Source: an uncultured Clostridia bacterium
GTDB taxonomy: Bacteria; Bacillota; Clostridia; Christensenellales; CAG-314
NCBI GenBank assembly: GCA_947628135.1
Contig: CANQYT010000008.1
Location: 18,287 to 82,286, forward strand
DNA length: 64,000 nt
Direction: 5' to 3'
In this document: positions 34,829-43,807 of the stretch, piece after piece
How the letters are laid out: every line of letters starts with the position of its first letter
Position numbering within the stretch: the first letter of the stretch is position 1
Notes under the pieces: generated by a model
The model's database searches: none
Told to the model about the DNA's origin: nothing
What the model saw: the letters and a program-made list of their open reading frames with translations, nothing else
Translations under genes and position numbers: made by a program

Positions 34829-35422
34829 TCACTCTTTTACGCGCACGCGCAGGGGGATACCCATCTTTTTTGCAAGTTTTTTACATTCGGCAATGTCCTC
34901 TTCGCCTATGCTGTCCACAACGGAAAACACAACGTTGCCGCCCTTTTCGCGGCACTTGCGCGCAAAGTCCAGCAGTCCGTCAAACGCTTTCTCGCCGAAA
35001 ACGCTTTTGCAATGCTGTTGATATTTTTGCGCGTTGCACTCGTTTAGGGAGACGTTTATTACGTCGCAACTCGTCACAACAACGTCGGTAACGTCGCCGT
35101 TGTAGATGAGATTTGCCTGTCCGTTGGTGTTGATACGGGTGGTTTTGTCCACGCAGTGCAGGTAACTTGCCACTTCGTCCAGCGTTTCGAGGTTGTAGGT
35201 GGGCTCGCCGAACCCGCAAAAGACAACTTCCTCGTCGTAGTCGTCGAGGTTGAGCGGAAGTTGTTCGATAACGTCCGCGGCGGTGGGCTCTTCGCTTAGC
35301 CACAGCGGAGTGTCTCCCATACCTTTGCGCCCTTGGCGTATGCAGAAGTCGCAACGGTTGCTGCAACGGTTGGTGAGGTTGATGTAAATTTTGTTGCCTA
35401 TTATGTAAACGTAATTGTCCAT
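34829..35422 (-). CDS. TatD-linked radical SAM protein
   Basis: 197 residues. The iron-sulfur motif is CSNRCDFC (C20, C24, C27), with VVFCGFGEPTYNLETL as the SAM-binding segment, as in activating-enzyme-like radical SAM proteins. Its place directly after tatD matches the recognised TatD-associated radical SAM family, whose reaction is not established. It starts 8 bp after the tatD stop. Confidence 0.88.
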   Translation of the reverse strand: MDNYVYIIGNKIYINLTNRCSNRCDFCIRQGRKGMGDTPLWLSEEPTAADVIEQLPLNLDDYDEEVVFCGFGEPTYNLETLDEVASYLHCVDKTTRINTNGQANLIYNGDVTDVVVTSCDVINVSLNECNAQKYQQHCKSVFGEKAFDGLLDFARKCREKGGNVVFSVVDSIGEEDIAECKKLAKKMGIPLRVRVKE

Positions 35423-35430
35423 AGATTTTC

Positions 35431-36222
35431 TTACAGCCGCTTTTCCGCGGCGAATTTGGCTATTTTGGGGAAAAGCCTCAATGTGTTTGAGCGGATCTGC
35501 GCCTCTGCGGCGGCGACGTCCGTTTGGTAGACTTCCGCAAGTTTTGCTACTATTATCGGCACGTTCAGCGGCGTGTTCACCCGTCCCCGCAGAGGCTCGG
35601 GCGACATATACGGGCTGTCCGTTTCCGAAAGTACCCTGTCAAACGGCACTTGGCGAATCACTTCCTCTTTGCGGGCGTTTTTGAAGGTGACAGCCCCGCC
35701 GAAAGCGAAGTAGTGTCCCTCTTTCGCCGCCTGACGGGCAAATTCCGCACTGCCTCCGAAGCAATGCCACAGCACGCCGTTGTTGAGGTGTTTTTTCTGC
35801 GCGCGCAAGATGTCCCACGCGTCGCCGTAAGCGTCTCTCACGTGCAAAGTGACGGGCAGAGCGTATTTGTCGGCAAGTTCTATCTGCGCGGCAAACACGT
35901 CGCGTTGCGTTTGCCTGTCCGACAGGTCGTAGAAGTAGTCCAACCCAATCTCTCCCACAGCCACCGTCTTGGGGTGCGCGGCGAGTTTTGTCATTTCGGC
36001 GACGAACGTTTCGTCGAAGTTTTTGCTGTCGTGCGGGTGCATACCCACCGTCGCAAACACGCGGTCGTATTTTTCGGCGAGACGTACGCCCTCTTTCATC
36101 GAGTTGAAGTCGCAACTGTTGTTGATGACAAATTCTATCCCTTGCTGCTCGCAGTCGAGCAGAATTTCGTCGGTGCGGTCGCGCAGTTTGGGGTCGTCGA
36201 GGTGCAAGTGACTGTCTATCAT
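35431..36222 (-). CDS. tatD: TatD-family metal-dependent deoxyribonuclease
   Basis: 263 residues from the ATG overlapping the metG stop (ATGA); the longer frame to 36294 lies inside metG. IDSHLHLDD (metal ligands), VGEIGLDYFYD, LHVRDA, WHCFGGS and LSETDSPYMSPEP are the expected TatD motifs. TatD enzymes are 3'-5' exonucleases with roles in DNA repair and quality control. Co-transcribed with metG, as in many Firmicutes. Confidence 0.93.
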   Translation of the reverse strand: MIDSHLHLDDPKLRDRTDEILLDCEQQGIEFVINNSCDFNSMKEGVRLAEKYDRVFATVGMHPHDSKNFDETFVAEMTKLAAHPKTVAVGEIGLDYFYDLSDRQTQRDVFAAQIELADKYALPVTLHVRDAYGDAWDILRAQKKHLNNGVLWHCFGGSAEFARQAAKEGHYFAFGGAVTFKNARKEEVIRQVPFDRVLSETDSPYMSPEPLRGRVNTPLNVPIIVAKLAEVYQTDVAAAEAQIRSNTLRLFPKIAKFAAEKRL

Positions 36223-38156
36223 CGTACTTCTTTGCCGCTGCCTATTTCCGCCTCCGGCGAGACGAACACGACCTTTTTGCCGTCGGACGCGCACAGTATC
36301 ATTCCGTTGCTTTCCACGCCGCGTATTTTGGCGGGTTTGAGGTTGGAAACAAGCACGACGGTTTTCCCTATCATATATTCGGGCGTGTAGTATTGCGCTA
36401 TTCCGCTTACCACTTGGCGCACTTCCTCCCCCGCTTGCAATTTGAACAACAGCAATTTGTCGCTTTTAGCCACTTTTTCGCAACTGAGTACCTTTGCCGT
36501 GACGAGTTTTACCTTGGCAAAGTCGTCTATCGTAATTTGTTCCGCCTGTTCCGCCTGTTCCGTTTGGGGCGCGTCGTTCTGCGCGTTTTGTTCTTCCGCC
36601 ATTTTGTCCAATTTCCACAACTCCTTTGCTACGTCTATGCGGTTGAAAAGGTTGTCGCCTTTTGTTACCGTTACGCCGTCGCCTATCCCGCCGAAATGCG
36701 CAAGCCCTTTGAAGTCGCGGGGCAGCGGCAAGCCTATTTTGTCGAAAATGCGCTCAGCCGTCGTCGGCACAAAGGGAATGAGCAACGTCGCGGCAAAGCG
36801 GATACATTCGCACAGCACGTACAGCACCGTCGCAAGCCGTTGTTTGTCGCCGTTTTTGTTGAGCGTCCACGGCGCGGTTTCGTCGATGTACTTGTTGGCG
36901 CGCTGAACGATACGGAAAACGTCGCAAAGTGCGTCGGGCGCGGAAAGGTTGTCCATATCGGCGCGCACTTTGGCAAGCGTTCCCTCGCACAGAGAAATGA
37001 GTTCGCGGTCCAGTTCGCAGTATTCGCCGTGACGGGGAATCGTGCCGCCGAAGTACTGCGCGACCATTGCGGTAGTGCGGCTGACGAGGTTGCCGAGGTC
37101 GTTTACGAGGTCGGCGTTGGTGCGGTTGAGCAACGCCTCGTTGGTGTAGTTGCCGTCGCTTCCGAAGGGAATTTCCCGCAGAAGAAAGTATCTCAGCACG
37201 TCCGCGCCGTAAAGGTCGGCAAGGACAAATGGGTCTACGACGTTGCCTTTGGATTTGCTCATCTTGTCGTTGCCGAACAGCAGCCAGCCGTGTCCGTACA
37301 CCTTTTTGGGCAGGGGCAGGTCGAGCGCCATCAGCAATGCGGGCCAGATTATCGTGTGGAAGCGCACGATTTCTTTTCCCACGAGGTGCAGGTCCGCTGG
37401 CCAGAATTTGTCAAACAGGCTGTGATCTTCCTGCAAGTACCCCAGCGCCGAGATGTAGTTTGCCAAGGCGTCTATCCACACGTACGCAACGTGTTTGGAA
37501 TCGAATGGAAGTTTTACGCCCCAATCGAACGTGGTGCGGGAAACGCACAGATCTTTCAAGCCGGGCTTGATGAAGTTGTTTATCATTTCGTTCATTCGCG
37601 ATTTGGGCGAGATGAAGTCGGGATTCTGCTCGTAAAACTCAATGAGGCGGTCCTGATATTTGCTTAGGCGGAAGAAGTAACTTTCCTCCTTTTGCAGGGA
37701 CACTTCGCGCCCGCAGTCGGGGCATTTGCCGTCTACAAGCTGACTTTCCGTCCAAAAACTTTCGCAGGGCGTGCAGTACCACCCCTCGTAAGAGGATTTG
37801 TACAAGTCGCCCGAGGCGAGCAGTTTTTCGTAGATCTTGCTCACCGTTTCTTCGTGATAGCCGTCGGTGGTGCGTATAAATTTGTCGTAACTGATGTTGA
37901 GCGTTTTCCACAGCCGAACTATCTGATCGTGCAGTTTGTCTACGTACTGTTTGGGGGTAACGCCCGCCGCTTCGGCTTTTTGCTGAACTTTTTGCCCGTG
38001 TTCGTCCGTCCCCGTCAGATAAAATACGTCGTAGCCGTCCATTCGCTTGAAGCGCGCCAATGCGTCGCAGATGACGGTGGTGTAGCAATGTCCGAGGTGG
38101 AAATTGCCGCTGCTGTAATAGATGGGGGTGGTGATGTAGTAAGTGGGTTTCTTCAT
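36219..38156 (-). CDS. metG: Methionyl-tRNA synthetase
   Basis: Charges tRNA-Met with methionine. 645 residues. Class I signature HLGH (20-23) and KMSKSKGN are present. The four-cysteine zinc knuckle (CTPCESFWTESQLVDGKCPDCG) is complete. An acidic linker (QTEQAEQAEQ) leads to a C-terminal EMAP/Trbp111-like tRNA-binding domain from about residue 540 (DFAKVKLVTAKVLSCEKV... IRGVESNGMILCAS). First gene of metG-tatD-radical SAM-queH. Confidence 0.97.
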   Translation of the reverse strand: MKKPTYYITTPIYYSSGNFHLGHCYTTVICDALARFKRMDGYDVFYLTGTDEHGQKVQQKAEAAGVTPKQYVDKLHDQIVRLWKTLNISYDKFIRTTDGYHEETVSKIYEKLLASGDLYKSSYEGWYCTPCESFWTESQLVDGKCPDCGREVSLQKEESYFFRLSKYQDRLIEFYEQNPDFISPKSRMNEMINNFIKPGLKDLCVSRTTFDWGVKLPFDSKHVAYVWIDALANYISALGYLQEDHSLFDKFWPADLHLVGKEIVRFHTIIWPALLMALDLPLPKKVYGHGWLLFGNDKMSKSKGNVVDPFVLADLYGADVLRYFLLREIPFGSDGNYTNEALLNRTNADLVNDLGNLVSRTTAMVAQYFGGTIPRHGEYCELDRELISLCEGTLAKVRADMDNLSAPDALCDVFRIVQRANKYIDETAPWTLNKNGDKQRLATVLYVLCECIRFAATLLIPFVPTTAERIFDKIGLPLPRDFKGLAHFGGIGDGVTVTKGDNLFNRIDVAKELWKLDKMAEEQNAQNDAPQTEQAEQAEQITIDDFAKVKLVTAKVLSCEKVAKSDKLLLFKLQAGEEVRQVVSGIAQYYTPEYMIGKTVVLVSNLKPAKIRGVESNGMILCASDGKKVVFVSPEAEIGSGKEVR

Positions 38157-38245
38157 TGTTCGCCTCTGTTTTCCGACGGCGTCGCACGGTTTGCGCCGCT
38201 TTTTGACGTCTGCAAAAAATTTTCCGTGCCGTCTGACGTAGTTCT

Positions 38246-38274
38246 ATTATATATGTTTTTATCCGTTTTGTAAA
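38246..38274 (-). promoter_or_regulatory. metG promoter and structured leader
   Basis: On the minus strand TTTACA (38269-38274), a 17-nt spacer and TATAAT (38246-38251). The roughly 80-nt leader can fold with GACGGC (near 38230) pairing to GCCGTC (near 38175). No T-box motif is seen, so regulation by uncharged tRNA is not supported. Confidence 0.6.
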
Positions 38275-38372
38275 CAAAAACCGTTCACAAGCGCGGTAAA
38301 AAGCCGCGCAACAAACGTAATATGCGACGTTTCTCGACAATAAACTATCTGTATGACAGGATTTTTGCGCAA

Positions 38373-38927
38373 ATGAATATCGTATGGACGGTCGTTACGG
38401 CGGCGGCGCTCGTCGCGCTTACCGTTGCCGACCCGCAAAGCGTACTGTCGGTGTGTCTGGACAGTTGTTCGCAGGCGGTCACGGCGGCGTTGGGACTGTG
38501 CGGCGTTTACTGCCTGTGGATGGGTATTTTCGAAGTGGCGGAAAGGTGCAAACTCGTCGAAAAGCTGTCGGGGTGTTTTGCGCGGCTCAACAAATTTCTG
38601 TACGGCAGACTGTCCGAAACGGCGGAGAGGTACGTTTCGCTCAATTTTGCCTCCAACCTGTTGGGCGTGGGCAACGCCGCCACCCCCTCTGCGATCGCCG
38701 CAATAAAGGAGACGGAACGGGGCGAAAGGCTGTCCCGAAGCGGCGCAATGCTGTTTGTTCTCAACGCTACGGGGGTGCAGTTAGTGCCGACGACGGTGAT
38801 GGGACTGCGCGCGACGATGGGCTCTGCCGACCCGTCGGACATTTTGCTGCCCAACCTCATCGCAACCTTTGTGACGTCGGTCGTGGGCGTGGCGTTGGTG
38901 TTTTGCGCGTACGGCAAGGCGAAATGA
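38373..38927 (+). CDS. spmA: Spore maturation protein A
   Basis: 184-residue membrane protein from the ATG at 38373 (an upstream ATG at 38322 would add 17 residues; the shorter start matches SpmA N-termini). Features: N-terminal helix MNIVWTVVTAAALVALTVAD, the NFASNLLGVGNAATPSAIAAI motif of nucleoside-recognition (Gate) domains, and MLFVLNATGVQLVPTTVMGLRA. In B. subtilis SpmA and SpmB are needed for spore core dehydration. ATGA overlap with spmB. Confidence 0.9.
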   Translation: MNIVWTVVTAAALVALTVADPQSVLSVCLDSCSQAVTAALGLCGVYCLWMGIFEVAERCKLVEKLSGCFARLNKFLYGRLSETAERYVSLNFASNLLGVGNAATPSAIAAIKETERGERLSRSGAMLFVLNATGVQLVPTTVMGLRATMGSADPSDILLPNLIATFVTSVVGVALVFCAYGKAK

Positions 38928-39427
38928 GTTACGTCGTACCGATACTGCTTGTCGCGGTGCTTGCGGTGGGGCTTGTCAAGCGGGTAAACGTCTACGACGG
39001 TTTTGTGTGCGGCGCGCGCAAGTCCTTCGATTTGTCCCTTACCGTTTTTCCCTATCTTGCCGCGGTGTTCATTATGGTAAACGCGCTCCACGCAAGCGGT
39101 CTGGACGTTTGGCTGACCAAGTTGCTTTCGCCGCCCTTTGCGCTGATGGGTATCCCAAGCGAAGTGGTACAGTTGGTACTGCTTCGCCCGTTCAGCGGCA
39201 GCGGCAGTCTGGCAATTCTGACGGACGTATACGAAAATTACGGCGCGGACAGTTACGTCGGGCGGTGCGCTTCGGTGATTATGGGCAGCAGCGAAACGGT
39301 GTTTTACGTGGCGTCCGTCTACTTTGCGGGCACAAAGGTGCGGCGCACGGGTTGGGCTGTGCCCATCGCGCTGTTCTGCAATCTGTTGGGCGCGGCGGCG
39401 GCTTGTTTGCTGTGCAAAGTAATGTAG
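38924..39427 (+). CDS. spmB: Spore maturation protein B
   Basis: 167-residue membrane protein with the Gate-type helices MSYVVPILLVAVLAVGLVKRV, FPYLAAVFIMVNALHASG and the motif LLRPFSGSGSLAIL. The pair spmA-spmB is always linked in spore formers. Start overlaps the spmA stop (ATGA). Confidence 0.92.
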   Translation: MSYVVPILLVAVLAVGLVKRVNVYDGFVCGARKSFDLSLTVFPYLAAVFIMVNALHASGLDVWLTKLLSPPFALMGIPSEVVQLVLLRPFSGSGSLAILTDVYENYGADSYVGRCASVIMGSSETVFYVASVYFAGTKVRRTGWAVPIALFCNLLGAAAACLLCKVM

Positions 39428-39478
39428 TTGTCCTTTTGCGCCCTCCAAACTTCAAATCATTTCAAAAACAGCCATATT

Positions 39479-39512
39479 TTTACAATTAAACTACTCATCG
39501 CCGTTGTATCAT
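39479..39512 (+). promoter_or_regulatory. Possible wide-spaced spoIIE promoter
   Basis: TTTACA (39479-39484) and TATCAT (39507-39512) are 22 bp apart. In B. subtilis, Spo0A-activated sigma-A promoters (spoIIG, spoIIE) have a similarly long spacer. No clear Spo0A box was found nearby, so this is tentative. Confidence 0.35.
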
Positions 39513-39541
39513 TGCCGAAGAGTGTTTTCGGAGAGTGGCAG

Positions 39542-41821
39542 ATGAAATTGAATTGGAAGGAAATTCGCGGCAAACTCACGGCAAAGACGGTGTTGCTCTA
39601 CGTCGTTTATGCGGCGTTGGCTGTCGCCTCGGGAGGGGTTTTCGACGGCAATCTGACGTTTGGGCTGTTTGTGGGCGCGGTATATTCGGCAAATCCAGTC
39701 GTTGCCGCCGTCATCTATCTCGGCGGAAGCGCGGTTTTCGGTTGGGGCAGTCTGTTGCAAGCGGGGGTAAAGACTGCGATAGTTATGATAGCGGTCGCGG
39801 CGCACTATTTTGCCAAGCGCAAGATAGGCAAAGCGATGCTGCTGTTGTACCTTGTCGCGGCGAACGCGTTTTACGTCGCGTACGGCTTTACGGACTACTT
39901 TGGGCTGTTCGACAAGTTTTTGTACGCCGCCTGCGGCATTGCTTTCGCGTACGTGTGTATCTACACTTTCCGCGCGGTGTTCGTTCGCGGTTTGAGTTAC
40001 CGTCCCGCCCTCGACGAAACGGTGTGTATCGGCTTGTTTGTGACCGTCGCGTCTTACTGCTTTTCGCAGATAAGTTTCGGCACTATGCAACTGATTTATT
40101 TCGTCGCGCCCTTTGCGCTGTTGTTTGCGGCGGTGTGCTTCGGCGACAAGGCGAGTTTGTGCGCCGCGGTGCTGATGGGGGTGGGAAACGTCCTTGCCAC
40201 GGGCGAATACGGCTGCTGCGTGTTTTGTACCGTCGCGTCGCTTGTTGCGGTCGTTCTATGCAAGATAAGCCGCTATCTCGGCGCGCTCGGCGTGTTGCTT
40301 GCCGACGTGCTGATGAGTTACTTTCTCAATTTGCACGGCGTTTTCGACGTGGCTTCCGTTGCGCCCGCGTTTGCCTCCGCGCTGGTGTTTGCCGTTGTGC
40401 CAAACAGGGTGTACGCCTACGTGCGCGACGCCTGTTCGGACAGCGCGGAACGTTACCTCAGCAAAACCGTCGTGCAGAAAATGGGCGACACCGTGTCGCG
40501 CAGGCTCGTCCGACTGTCGGATATTTTCCTGTCGATGAAAAATGCTTTTTTCACTATGTCGGCGGGCACTGTTTCGGCGGAGGACGCGGAACGCGCGATA
40601 GTGCGGCAATGCTCGGACACCGTTTGCCGCGATTGCGACAGCCGCACGCGCTGTTGGCGGCAGGAACTCGCCCAAACGGAGCAAAGTTTGCTTCAACTGG
40701 GCGTATGCGCGGTAAAACGGGGCAGGTGTACCATTCTCGACGTGCCGCAATCGCTGTCCGTCAAGTGCGACAAGGTGTCGGGCTTGCTGAGTGAAGTCAA
40801 CGCTCAGGCGCAGGTGTACCGCAGTTACAAGGAGCGCGCCGAAACCGCCGACAACGGCAAAGCGCTGTTGGGCGAACAGTTGGGCGGCGTGTCCGACTTG
40901 CTGTTGCAAATTGCCGACGAAACGAAGAATCGCACGGGTTACGACCGCACACGCGAGCAGGAACTCGTGGACAAACTTATCTTTCACAACGTGTTGTGTT
41001 CGGGCGCGGTCATCGCCCGACAAAAGGAGATCGTGACGGTGGTCGTCACCGTCGCACGCAAGGATCTGGACAACGAAACGGTGGAAAAGGTGGTTTCCGC
41101 CGTGATAAAACAAAACGTCGCCGTCGAGCGTGTGGAAAAGACGGAAAGCGACGTCTGGGTAAACGTTCTGCTTGCCGTCAAACCGCGCTACAACGTCACG
41201 TTCGGCGTGTGTTCCGCGCCCAAAGAGGGCAGCGAAGTAAGCGGCGACACGCACACCGTCACGCGTACGGACAACGGCAAATGTATCATTGCTCTGTGCG
41301 ACGGTATGGGCAGCGGCGCAAAGGCGGAACAGATGTCCGCCACGTCGATAGGTCTGGTGGAAAGTTTCTACCGCGCCGGTTTCGACAACGACACGATACT
41401 CTCCTGCGTAAACAGACTGCTCGTAGGGGGCGGCAACGAAATTTTCTGCGCGGTGGATATGGTGGTGTTGGACTTGTACAACGGTCTGGCTGATTTCATC
41501 AAGTTGGGCGCGTGCAGCGGTCTGGTGCGCGCGTCGGGCAAGGTGGAGATAGTCAGCGGCAGCAGTCTGCCCCTCGGCGTTCTGGACGCGATGACTCCCT
41601 CTATCACGAAAAAGGCGCTCGCGGGCGGCGACACAGTGGTGCTTATGTCCGACGGCGTAGCGGATTGTTTCAACGACCCCAACGCCGTAGCCAACGCCTT
41701 TGCCGAGGTGGCGCTCAACGTCCCGCAAAGCATTGCGGAAACGCTGCTCAACAAGGCTCTCAAACGCTGCAACAACCGCCCTGCCGACGATATGACGGTC
41801 GTAGTGGCAAAAATAGCGTAA
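39542..41821 (+). CDS. spoIIE: Stage II sporulation protein E (PP2C phosphatase)
   Basis: 759 residues from the ATG at 39542 (GGAGAG upstream). N-terminal about 310 residues form ten or so membrane helices; a central cytoplasmic region carries a four-cysteine segment (CSDTVCRDCDSRTRCW); the C-terminal PP2C domain has CDGMGSGAKAEQMSATSIGL and VVLMSDGVADCFND with metal-binding aspartates. SpoIIE dephosphorylates SpoIIAA to switch on sigma-F in the forespore and also acts in asymmetric division. Strong marker that this lineage sporulates. Confidence 0.95.
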   Translation: MKLNWKEIRGKLTAKTVLLYVVYAALAVASGGVFDGNLTFGLFVGAVYSANPVVAAVIYLGGSAVFGWGSLLQAGVKTAIVMIAVAAHYFAKRKIGKAMLLLYLVAANAFYVAYGFTDYFGLFDKFLYAACGIAFAYVCIYTFRAVFVRGLSYRPALDETVCIGLFVTVASYCFSQISFGTMQLIYFVAPFALLFAAVCFGDKASLCAAVLMGVGNVLATGEYGCCVFCTVASLVAVVLCKISRYLGALGVLLADVLMSYFLNLHGVFDVASVAPAFASALVFAVVPNRVYAYVRDACSDSAERYLSKTVVQKMGDTVSRRLVRLSDIFLSMKNAFFTMSAGTVSAEDAERAIVRQCSDTVCRDCDSRTRCWRQELAQTEQSLLQLGVCAVKRGRCTILDVPQSLSVKCDKVSGLLSEVNAQAQVYRSYKERAETADNGKALLGEQLGGVSDLLLQIADETKNRTGYDRTREQELVDKLIFHNVLCSGAVIARQKEIVTVVVTVARKDLDNETVEKVVSAVIKQNVAVERVEKTESDVWVNVLLAVKPRYNVTFGVCSAPKEGSEVSGDTHTVTRTDNGKCIIALCDGMGSGAKAEQMSATSIGLVESFYRAGFDNDTILSCVNRLLVGGGNEIFCAVDMVVLDLYNGLADFIKLGACSGLVRASGKVEIVSGSSLPLGVLDAMTPSITKKALAGGDTVVLMSDGVADCFNDPNAVANAFAEVALNVPQSIAETLLNKALKRCNNRPADDMTVVVAKIA

Positions 41822-41921
41822 TTCATTGCCCCGTGTAAACGGTTTTGTTCGCGGCAAGGCGCGCCAAGGACAAACGTTTCGTTTTGCGCATAAACTATAC
41901 CGTTTGGCAAAGGAGCAAAGC

Positions 41922-42521
41922 GTGGCGGAATATATTTGCGAAGCAAGCGTAAAAGTGGGTCGCGGCGTCACTATCGAACCGTTTGCGGTGGTAAAGGGCA
42001 ACACGGTATTGGGCGACGGCTGTGTGGTGGGCAGTTTCAGTTACCTCGACAACGCTATCGTGGGCGAACGGACTGCGGTGCGTTCGTCGCGTATTACCGA
42101 CAGTTCGGTGGGCGCGCGTTGCGTAGTAGGACCTAACGCGCATTTGCGCGACGGCGCGGCGGTGGGCGACGACTGCCGTATAGGCAATTTTGTGGAAGTC
42201 AAGCGCAGCGTTCTGCACGACGGAGTGAAAGCGGCTCACCTCAGTTACATCGGCGACGCCGAAGTGGGCGCGCACACCAACGTCGGCTGCGGAGTGGTTT
42301 TTGTAAATTTCGACGGCAAAACAAAACGCCGCACGGTGGTGGGAAAGGACTGTTTCATCGGTTGCAACGCCAATCTCGTTGCGCCGCTCGTAATCGGCGA
42401 CGGCTGTTACGTCGCTTGCGGCACAACGGTGGACGGCGATATGCCCGACGGTTCGTTCGGCATAGGGCGCAGTTATCTCACGGTAAAGGAGGGCAAAGCC
42501 TGCAAATATCTGCAAAAATAG
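41922..42521 (+). CDS. Stand-alone left-handed beta-helix protein, GlmU acetyltransferase half
   Basis: 199 residues from GTG 41922 (AAAGGAG upstream). The whole protein is hexapeptide-repeat beta helix. AAHLSYIGDAEVGAHTNVG, then NFDGKTKRRTVVG and LVAPLVIGDGCYVACGTTV, matches the C-terminal acetyltransferase half of GlmU, including the catalytic histidine position (HLSYIGDAE). The N-terminal uridylyltransferase domain is absent and no other half lies nearby. It may acetylate glucosamine-1-phosphate or a related sugar, or be only a structural relative. Confidence 0.75.
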   Translation: MAEYICEASVKVGRGVTIEPFAVVKGNTVLGDGCVVGSFSYLDNAIVGERTAVRSSRITDSSVGARCVVGPNAHLRDGAAVGDDCRIGNFVEVKRSVLHDGVKAAHLSYIGDAEVGAHTNVGCGVVFVNFDGKTKRRTVVGKDCFIGCNANLVAPLVIGDGCYVACGTTVDGDMPDGSFGIGRSYLTVKEGKACKYLQK

Positions 42522-42596
42522 CCGCGCGTATAGTGTGCGGCGGCTTTTAACTCGGCGTTTTGTTGACAATATACTGAATTTTGTTAAAATATAACT

Positions 42597-43211
42597 ATGC
42601 TCTTTTACGATACGTTTGACAGTTACTCGAAATTACAACTTCTCGGCGCGGACGTCTACTTTGCAACCTTCGAGGACGGTCTGCAAGTGACCAACGTTCT
42701 GCCCCAAGCGCGCAACGAATACGTGCAAAGCGCCGCCGAGGCAAAAATTAAACGCCAACGTTTTGCCGTGTGGCGTTTGTTGGACGTCGCGCTGAAAGAG
42801 CGCACGGGTCGCGGCGTGGAAAGTTACATTTTTACGCGGCAGCCCTGCGGCAAATGGACGTCGCCCGACTTGACGCTGCACTTTTCGATGAGTCACAGCG
42901 AATACGCGGTGGCGGCGGCAATTTCCGACCGTCCCGTGGGCGTGGACGTTCAAAGCGTAAAGGAATTTTCCCGCCGCGACTGCGCGGCTCTGGCAAACCG
43001 CATATTGACGGAAAGGGAAAAGCGCGATTTTTTCGCCCTGCCCTTGCAAAGCCGCCCGTCCTTTCTTGCCGAGTTGTGGGCAGCAAAGGAAAGCCTTTTC
43101 AAACTTGACGGCAACGGCGTATTCAAGCCCCGCGCTTTGCACGCCGACAGCGGCAACACAATTTGCAAAACACTTTCGTGCGGCTACGTTGTAGCCCTTT
43201 CGACGGTGTAA
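42597..43211 (+). CDS. 4'-phosphopantetheinyl transferase (Sfp/Gsp type)
   Basis: 204 residues. Transfers phosphopantetheine from CoA to a serine of acyl or peptidyl carrier proteins. Motifs PVGVDVQSVKEF (Mg-binding aspartate) and WAAKESLFKLDGNGV are complete; FSMSHSEYAVAAAIS precedes them. Starts at ATG 42597, 75 bp after the GlmU-like gene, with a TTGACA/TAAAAT promoter at about 42562-42590. No carrier-protein synthase is in the window. Confidence 0.9.
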   Translation: MLFYDTFDSYSKLQLLGADVYFATFEDGLQVTNVLPQARNEYVQSAAEAKIKRQRFAVWRLLDVALKERTGRGVESYIFTRQPCGKWTSPDLTLHFSMSHSEYAVAAAISDRPVGVDVQSVKEFSRRDCAALANRILTEREKRDFFALPLQSRPSFLAELWAAKESLFKLDGNGVFKPRALHADSGNTICKTLSCGYVVALSTV

Positions 43212-43212
43212 C

Positions 43213-43437
43213 TTACAGCCACTTTGCTCGGGACAGCTCTTTTTTCGCCGCGCGATCCAACCTGTCGTCCGACTGCGGCAGAGAAAGGTGCATTTGGTCT
43301 ATGTCCAGCAGCACCAATTTGGGTTTGTTGTTTTTGAATATCACCACGCAGCCGTTTTCTTCCGCCTGGCGCACAACTTTGGAAAAATTTTGATTGGCTT
43401 CCGTCATGGAAACTATTTGATTGGAGTCTATCAGCAT
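43213..43437 (-). CDS. Phd/YefM-family antitoxin without toxin
   Basis: 74 residues. LIDSNQIVSMTEANQNFSKVVRQAEENGCVVIFKNNKPKLVLL is the Phd/YefM DNA-binding fold, and the short tail would bind a toxin. No RelE/Doc/YoeB-like frame is found on either side (convergent with the phosphopantetheinyl transferase gene, 2 bp apart; 370 bp of noncoding DNA upstream), so it is an orphan. It may repress its own promoter or neutralise a toxin elsewhere. Confidence 0.85.
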   Translation of the reverse strand: MLIDSNQIVSMTEANQNFSKVVRQAEENGCVVIFKNNKPKLVLLDIDQMHLSLPQSDDRLDRAAKKELSRAKWL

Positions 43438-43656
43438 TTTGCGTCTCCTTTACCGTATTTTTACGCAATTATTGTAGCACAAACTTAGGATAAATTCAAC
43501 CCCTGTTTTTTGCAGCGCAAGTTGCGGATTTTTTCCTTTGGGGCGCAAAAAAACGGAGTTTTATACGTATTGATTACTTATATATAGCATTTTACAACAA
43601 CTTTATATCATTAAAAAGAAAATTTTGCTCTCAAAAATTTTTTTTTGAAATTTGTA

Positions 43657-43685
43657 TTGAAATGACCGCAGTGCGGTGATAAAAT
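43657..43685 (+). promoter_or_regulatory. Promoter and operator of the maltodextrin operon
   Basis: TTGAAA (43657-43662), a 17-nt spacer and TAAAAT (43680-43685). The spacer holds the perfect palindrome ACCGCA-G-TGCGGT (43665-43677), placed where a repressor would block RNA polymerase. A long leader with A- and T-runs follows. The rest of 43438-43807 shows no gene. Confidence 0.6.
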
Positions 43686-43807
43686 TATACTGTATTAGTG
43701 TTCAAAGGGGGAAATTTGTGCCTTTTTGACCTTGAAAAAACGATTTTGCTACCCTGACCGAACAGGGCGTAAAATAAAAAAAAAGGAATTTTTTTTAGGA
43801 GGAAAAT

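Noticed and set aside
38157..38240. T-box riboswitch in the metG leader
   Set aside because: The leader is only about 80 nt and lacks the conserved T-box sequence and an antiterminator/terminator pair.
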